From the NCBI RefSeq assembly GCF_004217565.1, contig NZ_SHLA01000001.1, positions 620,001 through 684,000 on the forward strand: 64,000 nucleotides of DNA, given 5' to 3'. The notes beneath the pieces were generated by a model. The model saw only the letters and a program-made list of their open reading frames with translations, did not search any database and was not told where the DNA came from. The stretch comes from Zhihengliuella halotolerans (GTDB lineage: Bacteria; Actinomycetota; Actinomycetes; Actinomycetales; Micrococcaceae). A program made the translations under genes and the position numbers. Below, one piece after another: positions 33,519 to 43,700 of the stretch. Numbering within the stretch: position 1 is the first letter of the stretch; each line of letters begins with the position of its first letter.

Positions 33519-34364
33519 GTGGGTCGGGGCGCGTCGCTCGCCGGACGGACCGCGCTGCTGCTGCGCGCCCCGGAGAGGGCCGCGCGCACGGTCGAGGCGC
33601 TGGCCGCGCGCGGGGCGCGCACGGTGCTGTGCCCGCTCATCGACTTCGAGCTGCCGGCCGACACCACGGAGCTCGACGCGGGCGTGCGCCGGCTCGTCTC
33701 CGGCGGTTACGACTGGATCGTGCTGACGTCGATCACGACGATCCGCGCGCTCAAACAGCGGGCGGGCCAGCTCGGTCTCGAGCTGACCGTCCCGGCCGCG
33801 ACGCGGCTGGCCGCCGTCGGCGAGGCCTCGGCGCGTGCGGCGCGCACCGAGGGGTTGCGCGTGGACTTCGTGCCCGCGGACCAGTCGGCCGTCGGGCTCG
33901 TCGCCGAGCTCTCCCTCACCGGGGGAGAGCGGGTGTTCCTGCCACAGGCCGACATCGCCGCCGAGACGCTCGCGGCCGGGCTGAACGAGCGCGGGGCGAG
34001 CTGCGACGTCGTCGTGGCGTACCGGACCGTGGACTCGCCGGCTGCGCCGCACCGGCGGCTGACGGCTGCGGTCGACGTCGGGCAGGGGACGCGCCCAGCC
34101 GATGCCGAGGTCTGGGAGCCGGCACGGCTGGCCGGGGACCTGGACCAGATCGACGCCGTGCTCTTCACGTCGCCGAGCATCGCCCGAGCCTTCGCATCCG
34201 TCGCGGGCACGGGGCTCGCCGGCATCGCGGTCGCGATCGGCGAGTCGACGCGTGCCGAACTCGAGAACCTCGGTTTCGCCCGGATCGTCACGTCGGCCGA
34301 ACCGACGCCGGCGTCGATGGCCGACGCCTGGGAATCGGCGCTCCGCCACGGACCGGAACATTAG
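33519..34364 (+). CDS. hemD: Uroporphyrinogen-III synthase
   Basis: 281 residues. It cyclises hydroxymethylbilane with inversion of ring D. Sequence conservation in this family is low, but the two-domain alternating pattern, LTSITTIRAL, VGEASARAA and the C-terminal FTSPSIARAF match, and its place between hemC and hemB supports it. The start is GTG, 2 bases after the hemC stop. No SUMT methyltransferase domain is fused, unlike in some actinobacteria. Confidence 0.85.
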   Translation: MGRGASLAGRTALLLRAPERAARTVEALAARGARTVLCPLIDFELPADTTELDAGVRRLVSGGYDWIVLTSITTIRALKQRAGQLGLELTVPAATRLAAVGEASARAARTEGLRVDFVPADQSAVGLVAELSLTGGERVFLPQADIAAETLAAGLNERGASCDVVVAYRTVDSPAAPHRRLTAAVDVGQGTRPADAEVWEPARLAGDLDQIDAVLFTSPSIARAFASVAGTGLAGIAVAIGESTRAELENLGFARIVTSAEPTPASMADAWESALRHGPEH

Positions 34365-34413
34365 AACTACGGTAGGTGCGGGTCCACCCGCACGCGAACC
34401 ACGAGGAGAAGAC

Positions 34414-35397
34414 ATGAGCTTTCCAGCCAACCGGCCGCGCCGGATGCGCACGAGCCCCGCGATGCGCAGGCTCACCGCCGAGACGACGCTTGCGCCGGCG
34501 CAGCTGATCCTGCCCGCCTTCGTGCGCGAGGGCCTGACGCACCCGAACCCGATCCAGTCCATGCCCGGCGTCGTCCAGCACACGCCGGACACACTGAAGC
34601 GTGCGGCCGCCGAGGCCGTCGAGCTCGGGCTCGGCGGCATCATGCTCTTCGGCATCCCCGCCGAGCGCGATGCCACGGGCACGGCGGGCACCGACCCCGA
34701 CGGCGTGCTGAACCGGGCGATCCGCGACGTGCGCGCCGAGGTCGGCGACGAGCTCATCGTCATGAGCGACGTGTGCCTCGACGAGTTCACCGACCACGGG
34801 CACTGCGGCGTCTTGGACGACGCGGGCCGCGTGGACAACGACGCCACGCTGGAGATCTATGCCGAGATGGCCGTGTGCCAGGCCGAGGCCGGAGCGCACG
34901 TGCTCGGCCCGTCCGGCATGATGGACGGCCAAGTCGCCGTCGTCCGGCAGGCGCTCGACGACGCCAGGCACCAGGACACCGCGATCCTCGCCTACGCCGC
35001 GAAGTACGCGTCCGCCTTCTACGGCCCGTTCCGCGAGGCCGTGGACTCTCAGCTGAGAGGAGATCGCCGGACCTACCAGATGGATGCCGCGAACCGCCGC
35101 GAGGCGGTGTACGAGGTCGAACTCGACCTCGCCGAGGGGGCCGACATGGTGATGGTCAAACCGGCGATGAGCTACCTCGACATCCTCTCCGACGTCGCGG
35201 AGATGTCGCCCGTGCCGGTCTCCGCCTACCAGATCTCCGGCGAGTACGCGATGATCGAAGCAGCCGCCGCGAACGGCTGGATCGACCGCCGCGCCGCCAT
35301 CACCGAATCCGTGCTGGGCATCCGCCGCGCCGGCGCAGACACCGTGCTGACCTACTGGGCCGCCGAGCTCGCCGGTTGGCTGAAGGAAGGAAAGTAA
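34414..35397 (+). CDS. hemB: Delta-aminolevulinic acid dehydratase (porphobilinogen synthase)
   Basis: 327 residues. It condenses two 5-aminolevulinates to porphobilinogen. The Schiff-base lysines are K197 ([10 protein letters not shown]) and K249 ([10 protein letters not shown]). The metal-loop motif is [14 protein letters not shown]: it keeps two of the three zinc Cys but has Leu in place of the middle one, a mixed type between Zn- and Mg-dependent enzymes that I recall in other actinobacteria. GAGGAG precedes the ATG. A weak hairpin (34376-34393) lies in the gap behind hemD. Confidence 0.93.
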   Translation: MSFPANRPRRMRTSPAMRRLTAETTLAPAQLILPAFVREGLTHPNPIQSMPGVVQHTPDTLKRAAAEAVELGLGGIMLFGIPAERDATGTAGTDPDGVLNRAIRDVRAEVGDELIVMSDVCLDEFTDHGHCGVLDDAGRVDNDATLEIYAEMAVCQAEAGAHVLGPSGMMDGQVAVVRQALDDARHQDTAILAYAAKYASAFYGPFREAVDSQLRGDRRTYQMDAANRREAVYEVELDLAEGADMVMVKPAMSYLDILSDVAEMSPVPVSAYQISGEYAMIEAAAANGWIDRRAAITESVLGIRRAGADTVLTYWAAELAGWLKEGK

Positions 35398-35401
35398 CCC
35401 C

Positions 35402-36712
35402 ATGACCGTCTCCGAGGATCTCTTCGAACGCGCCCGCACCCTGATGCCGGGCGGCGTGAACTCGCCTGTCCGCGCCTTCGGGTCCGTGGGCGGCAGCCCC
35501 CGCTTCATGGTCGCCTCCGACGGCCCCTACCTGACCGACGCCGACGGCAAGCAGTACGTCGACCTGGTCTGCTCGTGGGGGCCGATGCTGCTCGGGCACA
35601 AGCACCCGGCCGTGCAGGAGGCCGTGCACGCCGCTGTCGACCGCGGCCTGTCCTTCGGGGCGTCCACGCCGGACGAGTCCGCCCTGGCCGAGCTCGTGAT
35701 GCAGCGGTTCGGCGGCGTGGACCGCCTGCGCATGGTCTCCACGGGCACCGAGGCCACCATGACTGCGGTCCGCCTGGCCCGCGGCTACACGGGCCGTGAC
35801 CTCATCGTGAAGTTCGCCGGCTGCTACCACGGGCACCTCGACTCCCTGCTCGCCTCTGCGGGCTCCGGCGTCGCGACGATGGCGCTGCCGGGTTCTGCCG
35901 GCGTCACCGCGGCCACGGCGGCCGAGACCCTCGTGGTCCCCTACAACGACCGCGCGGCCGTCGAGGCCGTCTTCGCCGAGCACGGGGACAACATCGCCGC
36001 GATCATCACCGAGTCCGCCCCGGCCAACATGGGCGTCGTGACTCCGGGGGAGGGCTTCAACAAGTTCCTGCTCGACACCGCGCACGCGCACGGCGCGCTG
36101 CTCATCGTCGACGAGGTCCTCACGGGCTTCCGGGCCTCAGACGCCGGCTACTGGGGCCTCTCGGGCCGTGTCGAGGGCTGGACTCCCGACCTCTACACGT
36201 TCGGCAAGGTCATCGGCGGCGGGCTGCCGACGGCGGGCCTCGGCGGCCGCGCCGACGTCATGGACCGCCTGGCCCCGACCGGGCCGGTCTACCAGGCGGG
36301 CACGCTGTCGGGGAACCCGGTCGCGATGGCCGCCGGCGTCGCGACACTGACCCACGCCACGCCCGAGGTCTATGCGCACATCGACGCGCTGAGCCTCGAG
36401 CTGCAGAAGGCCGTTTCTGCGGCGCTGAACGCCGAGGGCGTAGACCACTCCATCCAGACCGCGGGCAATCTCTTCTCGGTCGCCTTCGGCACGAGCGAGC
36501 GCGGCGTGCACGACTACGCCGACGCGCAGGCCCAGGAGGCCTTCCGCTACGCGCCGTTCTTCCACTCCATGCTGGAGTCGGGTGCCTACCTGGCGCCGAG
36601 CGTGTTCGAGGCCTGGTTCCTCTCCGCCGCGCACGACGACGCCGCCATGCAGCGCGTCTACGACGCGCTTCCCGCAGCGGCCAAGGCGGCCGCCGCCGCG
36701 ACGCCCGCCTGA
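35402..36712 (+). CDS. hemL: Glutamate-1-semialdehyde 2,1-aminomutase
   Basis: 436 residues, a PLP-dependent aminotransferase-fold enzyme. It converts glutamate-1-semialdehyde to 5-aminolevulinate. The PLP lysine is K269 in [20 protein letters not shown] and SNGTE-like [10 protein letters not shown] are present. Last gene of the haem cluster, 4 bases after hemB, with a GGAAAG Shine-Dalgarno sequence. Together with hemA it completes the C5 route to aminolevulinate. A 21-bp-stem terminator follows. Confidence 0.93.
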   Translation: MTVSEDLFERARTLMPGGVNSPVRAFGSVGGSPRFMVASDGPYLTDADGKQYVDLVCSWGPMLLGHKHPAVQEAVHAAVDRGLSFGASTPDESALAELVMQRFGGVDRLRMVSTGTEATMTAVRLARGYTGRDLIVKFAGCYHGHLDSLLASAGSGVATMALPGSAGVTAATAAETLVVPYNDRAAVEAVFAEHGDNIAAIITESAPANMGVVTPGEGFNKFLLDTAHAHGALLIVDEVLTGFRASDAGYWGLSGRVEGWTPDLYTFGKVIGGGLPTAGLGGRADVMDRLAPTGPVYQAGTLSGNPVAMAAGVATLTHATPEVYAHIDALSLELQKAVSAALNAEGVDHSIQTAGNLFSVAFGTSERGVHDYADAQAQEAFRYAPFFHSMLESGAYLAPSVFEAWFLSAAHDDAAMQRVYDALPAAAKAAAAATPA

Positions 36713-36730
36713 CGCTCGACCCCGCGTACG

Positions 36731-36776
36731 ACGACGGCGCGGCGACCTTCCCATCGGAAGGTCGCCGCGCCGTCGT
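36731..36776. terminator. Bidirectional terminator, hemL / metQ
   Basis: A perfect 21-bp stem (36731-36751 with 36756-36776) has a 4-base loop. The stem base is ACGACGGC/GCCGTCGT, as in other terminators here. No long U-tract follows. Confidence 0.85.
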
Positions 36777-36796
36777 CGTGCTGGCGCCTGAAGCGG

Positions 36797-37636
36797 CTAT
36801 TCGGCGTCGGTGGCCGTCACGTCGCCGTCGGGCCAGGAGTCCTTGATGTACTGCTTGACCTCATCGGACTGCATGATCTCCTCGAGGGCCTCGATGGCCT
36901 CCGTGGACTCACCGGCGCGCCAGACCAGGAAGTTGGCGTACTGGTTGTCGGCGGAGACATCCTCCAGCAGCAGGGCGTCGGCGGTCTTCATGCCGGCCTG
37001 CAGCAGGTAGTTGCCGTTGAGGATCGCCAGGTCGACCTTCGGGTCGCCGGAGATCTGGACGAGGACCTCGGGCTGGTTCTCTTCGAACTCCAGGCCCTTC
37101 GGGTTCTGCTCGTCCGTGATGGACAGCGCGGTGGTCTCGTCGTCGATGTCCTGGACGAGGCCGGCCTCTTCGAGGAGGCGGAGGCCGCGGATCTGGTTGG
37201 CGGGATCGTTGGTGATCGCCACGACGCCGCCGTCGGGGATGTCCTCGACGGAGTCGTGCTTCGAGAACGCGGCGTAGGGCTCGATGTGAACGCCGGCGCC
37301 GTGCTCGAACTCGTAGCCCTTGGTGGCCATCTGGTCCTCGAGCCACGGCAGGTGCTGGTAGTAGTTCACGTCGATGCTGCCTTCGTCGAGCGCGATGTTC
37401 GGCGTCTGGTAGTCGTCGAACTCCTTGATCTCGAGGTCGATGCCGGCATCGGCGGCGAGGTTCTCGTCGACGTATTCGAGGATTTGCGCGTGGGGGACCG
37501 GAACGGCGCCGATCTCGATAATCGTGTTGCCGTCCGCGTTCACGTTTTCTTCGTCGCCGGGGGTGTCTCCACCGCAAGCCGTCAGCGCGAAGAGGGCGAC
37601 AGCGCCGGTTGCGGCGAGCGAGAGCTTCTTACGCAT
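36797..37636 (-). CDS. metQ: D-methionine-type ABC transporter substrate-binding lipoprotein
   Basis: 279 residues. A lipoprotein signal ends in LTAC (C20), followed by a Gly/Asp linker and an NLPA-family binding domain (GAVPVPHAQILEYV, VNYYQHLPWL, AITNDPANQIRGLRLL). It captures methionine or a related substrate. An AAAAGGA Shine-Dalgarno sequence precedes the ATG. It is separated from metI by 108 bases that hold an imperfect hairpin (37661-37682). Confidence 0.9.
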   Translation of the reverse strand: MRKKLSLAATGAVALFALTACGGDTPGDEENVNADGNTIIEIGAVPVPHAQILEYVDENLAADAGIDLEIKEFDDYQTPNIALDEGSIDVNYYQHLPWLEDQMATKGYEFEHGAGVHIEPYAAFSKHDSVEDIPDGGVVAITNDPANQIRGLRLLEEAGLVQDIDDETTALSITDEQNPKGLEFEENQPEVLVQISGDPKVDLAILNGNYLLQAGMKTADALLLEDVSADNQYANFLVWRAGESTEAIEALEEIMQSDEVKQYIKDSWPDGDVTATDAE

Positions 37637-37744
37637 AGTCTGCGCATCCTTTTCTTTTCGGCCCGCCGGTTACCGGGCGGGCAGATGGTGCAGCCGGCGG
37701 CTACCAGCTGCAGGCCGCCACGCGAAGATGGCGGAAAATCGGGG

Positions 37745-38425
37745 TCAGCGGTGGTCGACCTTCCGGGTCAACCAATCGCCCGTGGCCTGAACCAGCTGGA
37801 CGATGATGACGATCACGACGAGGGTGGCGACCATGACTTGGCTGTCGAAGCGCTGGAAGCCGTAGTTGTAGGCGAGGCGCCCCAGGCCGCCTCCGCCGAT
37901 GATCCCGGCCATGGCCGAGTAGCCGATGACGATGACGACCATCGTCGTGATGCCGGCCATGATGCCGGGCAGCGCCTCCGGCAGCATGATCTTGCGCACG
38001 ACCTGGAAGCGGGTCGAGCCCATGACGAGCGCAGCATCGATCTTTCCGGAGTGGATGTCGCGCAAGGCCGTCTCGACGAGGCGGGCGAAGAACGGCACGG
38101 TGCCGATCGTGAGGGAAACGCACGCGGCGTAGGGCCCGATGCCCGTGCCCACGATCCACTTCGTGAACGGGATGAGGGTGAGCATCAGGATCGCGTAGGG
38201 GATCGAGCGGGTGATGTTGACGATGATCGCCGAAAGTACGACATTGACCCAGCGCACGGGGGCCAGCCCGCCCCGCGCCGTCACGAACAGGACGACGCCG
38301 AGCGGGATGCCGATGATGATCGTGGCGACGGAGGCGAGGACCATCATGATCAGGGTCTCGGCGATCGCGGTGGGCATCGCGTCGGTGATGCCGGGGTTCT
38401 CGAGGAGTGAGGTCAACCAATCCAT
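37745..38425 (-). CDS. metI: Methionine ABC transporter permease
   Basis: 226 residues with about five membrane helices. The EAA loop (MGSTRFQVVRKIMLPEALPG) is typical of MetI. It couples with MetN, whose stop is 3 bases upstream, so the two are translated together. The pathway is methionine import at the cytoplasmic membrane. Nothing unusual is seen. Confidence 0.92.
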   Translation of the reverse strand: MDWLTSLLENPGITDAMPTAIAETLIMMVLASVATIIIGIPLGVVLFVTARGGLAPVRWVNVVLSAIIVNITRSIPYAILMLTLIPFTKWIVGTGIGPYAACVSLTIGTVPFFARLVETALRDIHSGKIDAALVMGSTRFQVVRKIMLPEALPGIMAGITTMVVIVIGYSAMAGIIGGGGLGRLAYNYGFQRFDSQVMVATLVVIVIIVQLVQATGDWLTRKVDHR

Positions 38426-38428
38426 GGG

Positions 38429-39418
38429 TCAGGCCTCCTTGACGGACACGGCGATGCCGGAAGCGGTCAGGTGTGCGGTCACGGCGGCGATATCGGCGTC
38501 GGACGGGAGGTGGATGCGCAGGTGCGCGAACTGCGCCCCGCCGAGGTCCTCGACGGAGCCGGCCAACACGTTGACGTCGAGGTCGAATGTGCGCGCGAGC
38601 GTCGAGATCACGGGTTCGACGGCGTCGGCCCCGGAGTAGAGCAGATCCATGATCGTCCCGGGCGGCAGGTCCTTCGGCATCTCGCCCGGCAGCGGCAGCA
38701 GGGCGTGCGAGAGCCGGCCGTCGATGTCGGCGACGACCTGCGAGATCGGGCCGTGCTCGACGATCTTGCCGGCCTCGAGCAGGGACACCGAATCGCAGGC
38801 CCTCTTCACGACGCCCATCTCGTGGGTGATGATCAGGACGGTGATCTGCAGACGGTCGCGGACATCCTTGATCAGCGCGAGGATCTCGTCGGTGGTCTTG
38901 GGGTCCAGCGCGCTCGTCGGCTCGTCGCACAGGAGCACGTCGGGGTCCGTGGCGAGGGCGCGGGCGATGCCGACGCGCTGCTTCTGGCCGCCGGAGAGCT
39001 GGGACGGGTAGGCACCCGCGAACTGGGTGAGACCGACGATCTCGAGCAGGCTCGCGACCTTCTCCTGGATCCGCGCCTTGCTCGTGCCCACGAGCTCGAG
39101 GGGGTACGCGACGTTCTCAGCCGTGGTCCGGGAGTCGAAGAGGTTCGCGTGCTGGAAAACCATGCCGATCTTGCGTCGGGCGGACAGCAGCTCCCGGTCG
39201 CTGACGCCGGCGAGCTCGCGCCCGTCGACGGCCACGGAGCCCGAGGTCGGGCGGTCCAGGAGTGTCAGGCAGCGGACCAGGGTGGACTTACCGGCGCCGG
39301 AGTGGCCGATGATGCCGTGGATGTGTCCTTTGGCCACGCTGAGGGACACGCCGTCGAGCGCCACGACTTCGCGGCTGCCCTGGCGGTACACCTTGCGCAG
39401 ATCGGTGATGGTGATCAA
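38429..39418 (-). CDS. metN: Methionine ABC transporter ATP-binding protein
   Basis: 329 residues. Walker A GHSGAGKST, signature LSGGQ, Walker B VLLCDEP and the C-terminal NIL/ACT-like domain (about 250-329) that senses methionine in MetN are all present. An in-frame ATG at 39463 would add 15 residues with no family similarity. I chose TTG 39418 because GAGGG lies 5 bases upstream and MITITDLRKVY aligns with the known MetN start. No SAM riboswitch is recognisable upstream. First gene of metN-metI-metQ. Confidence 0.9.
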   Translation of the reverse strand: MITITDLRKVYRQGSREVVALDGVSLSVAKGHIHGIIGHSGAGKSTLVRCLTLLDRPTSGSVAVDGRELAGVSDRELLSARRKIGMVFQHANLFDSRTTAENVAYPLELVGTSKARIQEKVASLLEIVGLTQFAGAYPSQLSGGQKQRVGIARALATDPDVLLCDEPTSALDPKTTDEILALIKDVRDRLQITVLIITHEMGVVKRACDSVSLLEAGKIVEHGPISQVVADIDGRLSHALLPLPGEMPKDLPPGTIMDLLYSGADAVEPVISTLARTFDLDVNVLAGSVEDLGGAQFAHLRIHLPSDADIAAVTAHLTASGIAVSVKEA

Positions 39419-39568
39419 ATGAACCCTCGAAAGTAGGAAAAACGTATCGTTCCATTGAATCATTCACTATCGCGGGTGCATGACGCACGACGTAACCAAC
39501 CGGGTTCTGACGGGCCGAGGGTGCACAAGTGTGTGGTACCTAACGCCCCGTGGCGACGCTCGGGCGGT

Positions 39569-40270
39569 TCAGAAGGCCGGTTTGAGCGGCCACGTACCGT
39601 CGACGAGGGCCTCAGGGGACTTGCGGCGCAGAAACTCCTGGAAGTTCGCGGCCCACGCCTGCTGCCAGTTCACCTGGGCTGCGTGCAGCTCGAACGGGTC
39701 GATCCGCACCTCCGCATAGCGGGACGCGATCGCGTCGGCGACGCCGATGGTCGCCGCCGCGTCTGCGAGCGAGGTGTGCGCATTGTTCAGCGGCACCTGG
39801 TAGAACTCGGCCATGGCCTCGAGCGTGCGCTTGCCGCGGCGGTACTTGTCGACGTGGCGGTCGATCACGAGCGGGTCGATGACCGGCGCCGGCGCCAGAG
39901 GTTCGACCCCGTAACGCGCGGCCTCACGGCTCAGAAGGGTGAAATCGTAGGCGGCGTTGAACGCCATGACGGGCATCGTGGCGAACAAATCGCGGAGGTG
40001 GGCGGTGATCTCGGCCACCGCGGACGCGGCGTCCTGACCCTCGGCACGGGCCTTCGCGGTCGTGATTCCATGCACCGCCGCGGCGCCTTCCGGGATCTCG
40101 ACGCCGGGATCGACGAGCCACTCGTTGTGGTGCACGATTTCGCTTTTGCCGTTGACCACGATGACCGACGCGGTCACGATGCGCGCCGTCTCGGGGTCCG
40201 TGCCCGTCGTCTCGAGATCGAATGCCGCGCGGGGCAGCTCGTTCCACGTCATGCTTGCCGTCTGAGTCAT
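39569..40270 (-). CDS. DEDDh 3'-5' exonuclease (DNA polymerase III epsilon-like)
   Basis: 233 residues. Exonuclease motif I FDLETTG (Asp, Glu), motif II in AFNAAYDFTLL (Asp), and motif III H-x4-D in HTSLADA identify a DEDDh nuclease. It is stand-alone, not fused to a polymerase. It could take part in repair or RNA processing. It is convergent with nothing; the next gene upstream is divergent (alkyltransferase-like). The ATG lies 6 bases after TACCGT. Specific role unknown. Confidence 0.85.
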   Translation of the reverse strand: MTQTASMTWNELPRAAFDLETTGTDPETARIVTASVIVVNGKSEIVHHNEWLVDPGVEIPEGAAAVHGITTAKARAEGQDAASAVAEITAHLRDLFATMPVMAFNAAYDFTLLSREAARYGVEPLAPAPVIDPLVIDRHVDKYRRGKRTLEAMAEFYQVPLNNAHTSLADAAATIGVADAIASRYAEVRIDPFELHAAQVNWQQAWAANFQEFLRRKSPEALVDGTWPLKPAF

Positions 40271-40276
40271 GCGTCA

Positions 40277-40282
40277 ACGGTA
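40277..40282 (-). promoter_or_regulatory. -10 hexamer of the exonuclease gene, predicted leaderless
   Basis: TACCGT on the minus strand is followed by 6 bases and the ATG at 40270. Confidence 0.5.
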
Positions 40283-40358
40283 CCCGCGCCCGCTCGCGGA
40301 ATGGGAAACGAACCGTGGCGCGGCCGGTGATGTCGGGCACCGGCAATCGGCGAACGAC

Positions 40359-40364
40359 TAGGCT
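40359..40364 (+). promoter_or_regulatory. -10 hexamer of the alkyltransferase-like/adnAB operon, predicted leaderless
   Basis: TAGGCT is followed by 6 bases and the GTG at 40371. Confidence 0.55.
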
Positions 40365-40370
40365 GAAACG

Positions 40371-40781
40371 GTGGCTGGACAGTTGATTGACGCGATCTAC
40401 GAGGTGGTGGCGATGGTGCCCGCGGGCCGCGCGCTCGCGTACGGCGATGTCGCCGAGCTGCTCGGTGCCGGCGGCCCGCGTCAGGTAGGAGCGGCGATGG
40501 CGGCCAGCACCGGCTTGGAACTGCCGTGGTGGCGGATCGTCCGGGCCGACGGGTCGCTGCCGGCCGATCTCGCCGCGCGGGCCGAGCCGTATTGGCGCGC
40601 CGAGGGCCAGCCGCTCAAGGCGACCGAACCGCCGCGCCTGCGCTTCCCTCAGGCCCGCTGGCAGCCCGATGATGCCGAGTTCGCCGCGCTCGACGCGATC
40701 GCGGCTTTCCTCGCCCGGAGCCATTCTGCGGGTGCCGTGGGTTTGACTGCTGGCACGGACACCGAAGGGAGCGAGCGATGA
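40371..40781 (+). CDS. Alkyltransferase-like protein (non-catalytic MGMT homologue)
   Basis: 136 residues. The DNA-binding fold of O6-methylguanine methyltransferases is visible (IYEVVAMVPAGRALAYGDVA, GGPRQVGAAMA). In place of the active-site PCHR it has LPWWRIV, so the acceptor Cys is absent and this is an ATL-type lesion sensor. ATL proteins flip O6-alkylguanine and flag it to nucleotide-excision repair. The stop overlaps adnA by ATGA, so the lesion sensor and the helicase-nuclease share an operon. The start is GTG. Confidence 0.85.
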   Translation: MAGQLIDAIYEVVAMVPAGRALAYGDVAELLGAGGPRQVGAAMAASTGLELPWWRIVRADGSLPADLAARAEPYWRAEGQPLKATEPPRLRFPQARWQPDDAEFAALDAIAAFLARSHSAGAVGLTAGTDTEGSER

Positions 40782-43700
40782 CGAGCCAGACGGCCACGGC
40801 GCCGCCGGAACTCAGCGCAGCCCAGCGCCGGATCGCCGGACTCCGCGCCGGGCACGGCCCCACCCTCGTCCTCGGCGCGCCCGGGACGGGCAAGACGACG
40901 GCGCTGCTGGCAGCGGTGGCCGCGCGCCTGGGTTTCGCTCCGGGCGTCCACGCCGACCTCGAGCCCGAGCAGTTGCTGGTCCTCACGTCGGCACGCTCGC
41001 ACGCGTCGCGGCTGCGCGACGCTCTCTCGACAATGGTCGACGTGACCTTCTCCGAGCCGGCGGTCCGGACGTGGTCGTCCTACGCATTCGACCTGATCCG
41101 TCGCGCCCGCATCGGCGGCTACCTGCCCGCGCTCCAGCGCCCGCCCCGACTGCTGTCGGGACCGGAGCAGGACGCCCTCATCGGCCAGATCCTCGACGGC
41201 CACGCGGCGGGCCTGCCGTCTGCTCCGGACTGGCCTGCAGCACTCGGCGAGGCCGTCAGCACCCGGGGCTTTCGCGATCAACTGCGCGAGCTCTTCGATC
41301 GCCTGGCCGAACACGGGCTCGAGCCGGCCGACCTGCAGGAGATCGGCGCGCGCCACCTCGTTCCCGAATGGGAGGCCGCCGCGCTCGTCTACCAGGAGTA
41401 TCGAGACCTGCTCGATCTCGGTAACGCCGAAGCGTTCGACCCGGCCGGTCTGATCAGCAGCGCCGCCGGCCTGCTCGAGGCGAACGCCGAGCTGCTCGAC
41501 CAGGAGCAGCAGCGACTGCGGCTCCTCGTGGTCGACGATCTGCAGGAGGCCAACCCGGCGCAGTACCGGCTCCTCTCCGTCCTCGGGCGGGGGCGGGACG
41601 TATTGGCCTTCGCCGCGCCGGACTCCGTCGTTCAGGGCTTCCGCGGCGCCCGTCCCGACTTCCTGAGTCGCATCGACGCCCATCTCGGAGACACGACGCG
41701 ATGGACGCTCGAAGAGTCGTTCCGCCTGCCCCGGGCCATCGCAGAGGCGTGGGGCAGAGTCGCCCGGCGCATCCCCGTCTCCGCCGGTCGAGACGGCCGC
41801 TCCCTGGTCCTGCCCGACGCCGAATCTCGCGCCGGCCGCGTCTCGGGGCACCTCGTCGACAGCCCGGTGCACGAAATGCGCTACGTCGCGCACCGGATCC
41901 TGGAAGAGCACCTCATGTCCGGCCGGCCGCTCGGCGACATCGCCGTCATCGTCCGCCATGGCGGTCTCGTCCGGAATATCGCCCGCCACCTGACCCAGCA
42001 GGGAATCGCCGTCAGCGTCCCCCCGGCGGAGGTGCCGCTCAAGGACGAACCCGCCGTGCACCCGCTCGTCACCCTCCTGAGCCTCGCCCAAGCGGACGGC
42101 CCGCCGGAGGAAGCCGACGTCGTCGAGCAGCTGCTCACCTCCCGATACGGCCAGGCGACGGCGCTCGATGTCCGGCGGCTGCGGCAGCAGCTGCGCCGCG
42201 CGGAGTACACCGCAGGCGGTCGGCGGACGAGTTCCGAACTGCTGTGCGCGCTGCTCGCCCCCGAAGCGGACGCCACGGCACTCGAGGGGTTCGGCCGCGA
42301 GGCCGCGGGCGCCCGCCGCATCGTCCGCATGCTCGCGGCCGCCCGCCGTCACCTCGCCGCCGACGAGGCCAACGCGGAGACGGCCCTCTGGTCCCTCTGG
42401 GAGGCCTCCGGGCTGGAGAAGGCGTGGTCTGGGGCCGCGCTCGCCGGGGGCAGTGCCGGCCACCGCGCGGACCTCGACCTCGACGCGCTGCTCGCGCTCT
42501 TCCAGGCGGCGGAGCGCTTCATCGACCAGTTGCCCGGATCCACGGTGGGCCAGTTCGTCGACCACATCTCCTCGCAGGAGCTGCCGATGGACTCCCTCGC
42601 CGGCAGGGGCAGCACCGCCGAAGCCGTGGCCGTGTTGACCCCGGCGGCCGCCGTCGGACGGGAGTGGGGTCTCGTGCTGATCCCTGGACTGCAGGAAGGC
42701 ATCTGGCCCAACACCCGGCTGCGCGGCGAACTGCTCAAGACCGGGACGCTGACCGCCATCGTCGAAGACGGGCCCGAGGCCGCCGCTCAGCGCGATGCCG
42801 CCGCGCGTGTGCGCGCCGTGCGCGCCGACGAGTTCCGCAGCTTCGCAGCGGCAGCCTCCCGTGCCCGCGAGGAGCTCGTCTGCATCGGGGTGCTCTCCGC
42901 CGACGAGCAGCCGTCCGCGCTGCTCGACTACATCGACCCCGTGCCGGACGGCGGCGAACGGGAGGTCACCGAAGTGCCTCGCCCGCGCACTCTCGCCGCC
43001 CTTGTCGCGCACCTTCGCCGCACGGCGGAGGAGGAGCTCGACGGCGGAGATCCGGCGGTGGCGCGCGAGGCCGGCGTCGTCCTGGCCCACCTTGCGCACG
43101 CCGGCATCCGCGGGGCGCATCCGGACACCTGGTGGGGGCTCGTCCCGCCGACCAGCACCGGGCCCGTGGCCCCCGAGGATCAGACCGTGGCGGTCTCGCC
43201 CTCCCGCGTTCAGGCGGTCCTCGAGTCTCCGCTGAACTGGTTCGTCCAAGCTGCCGGGGGAGAGGCCGCCGTGGACTTCGCCCGCAGTCTGGGCACGCTC
43301 GTGCACGCGATCGCCGAGGACATGCCCGAGGCGACCGGCGACCAGTACCGTGCCGAGCTCGACAAGCGCTGGCCCGAGCTCGACCTGCCCTCGGGCTGGG
43401 AGACGGAGAAGGACCGCGAACGGGCCGAGGAGATGCTGCGAAAACTCGCTCTCTACGGCATCGAGATGCGCAAGAACGGGCGCCGGCTCGTCGGCCAGGA
43501 GGTCGGGTTCAGCGTCGAGGTCACGGACGGGAGCCGGAAGGCGCTCGTACGCGGCATCATCGACCGGGTGGAGGTCGGCGAGGACGGGCGACCCTACGTC
43601 GTCGACCTGAAGACCGGCAAGACCAAACCGAGCGCCGGCGAGGTCGACCGGCACCCCCAGCTAGGCACCTACCAGGCGGCGATCCTCGCTGGCGCGCTCG

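Noticed and set aside
39419-39568. SAM riboswitch upstream of metN
   Set aside because: No SAM-I or SAM-IV core motif is visible, although a covariance search was not possible here.
40649-43654. A 1001-codon open frame antisense to adnA
   Set aside because: It is a shadow of the GC-rich adnA frame on the opposite strand: no family motifs, Arg/Gly/Val-rich composition and no ribosome site.
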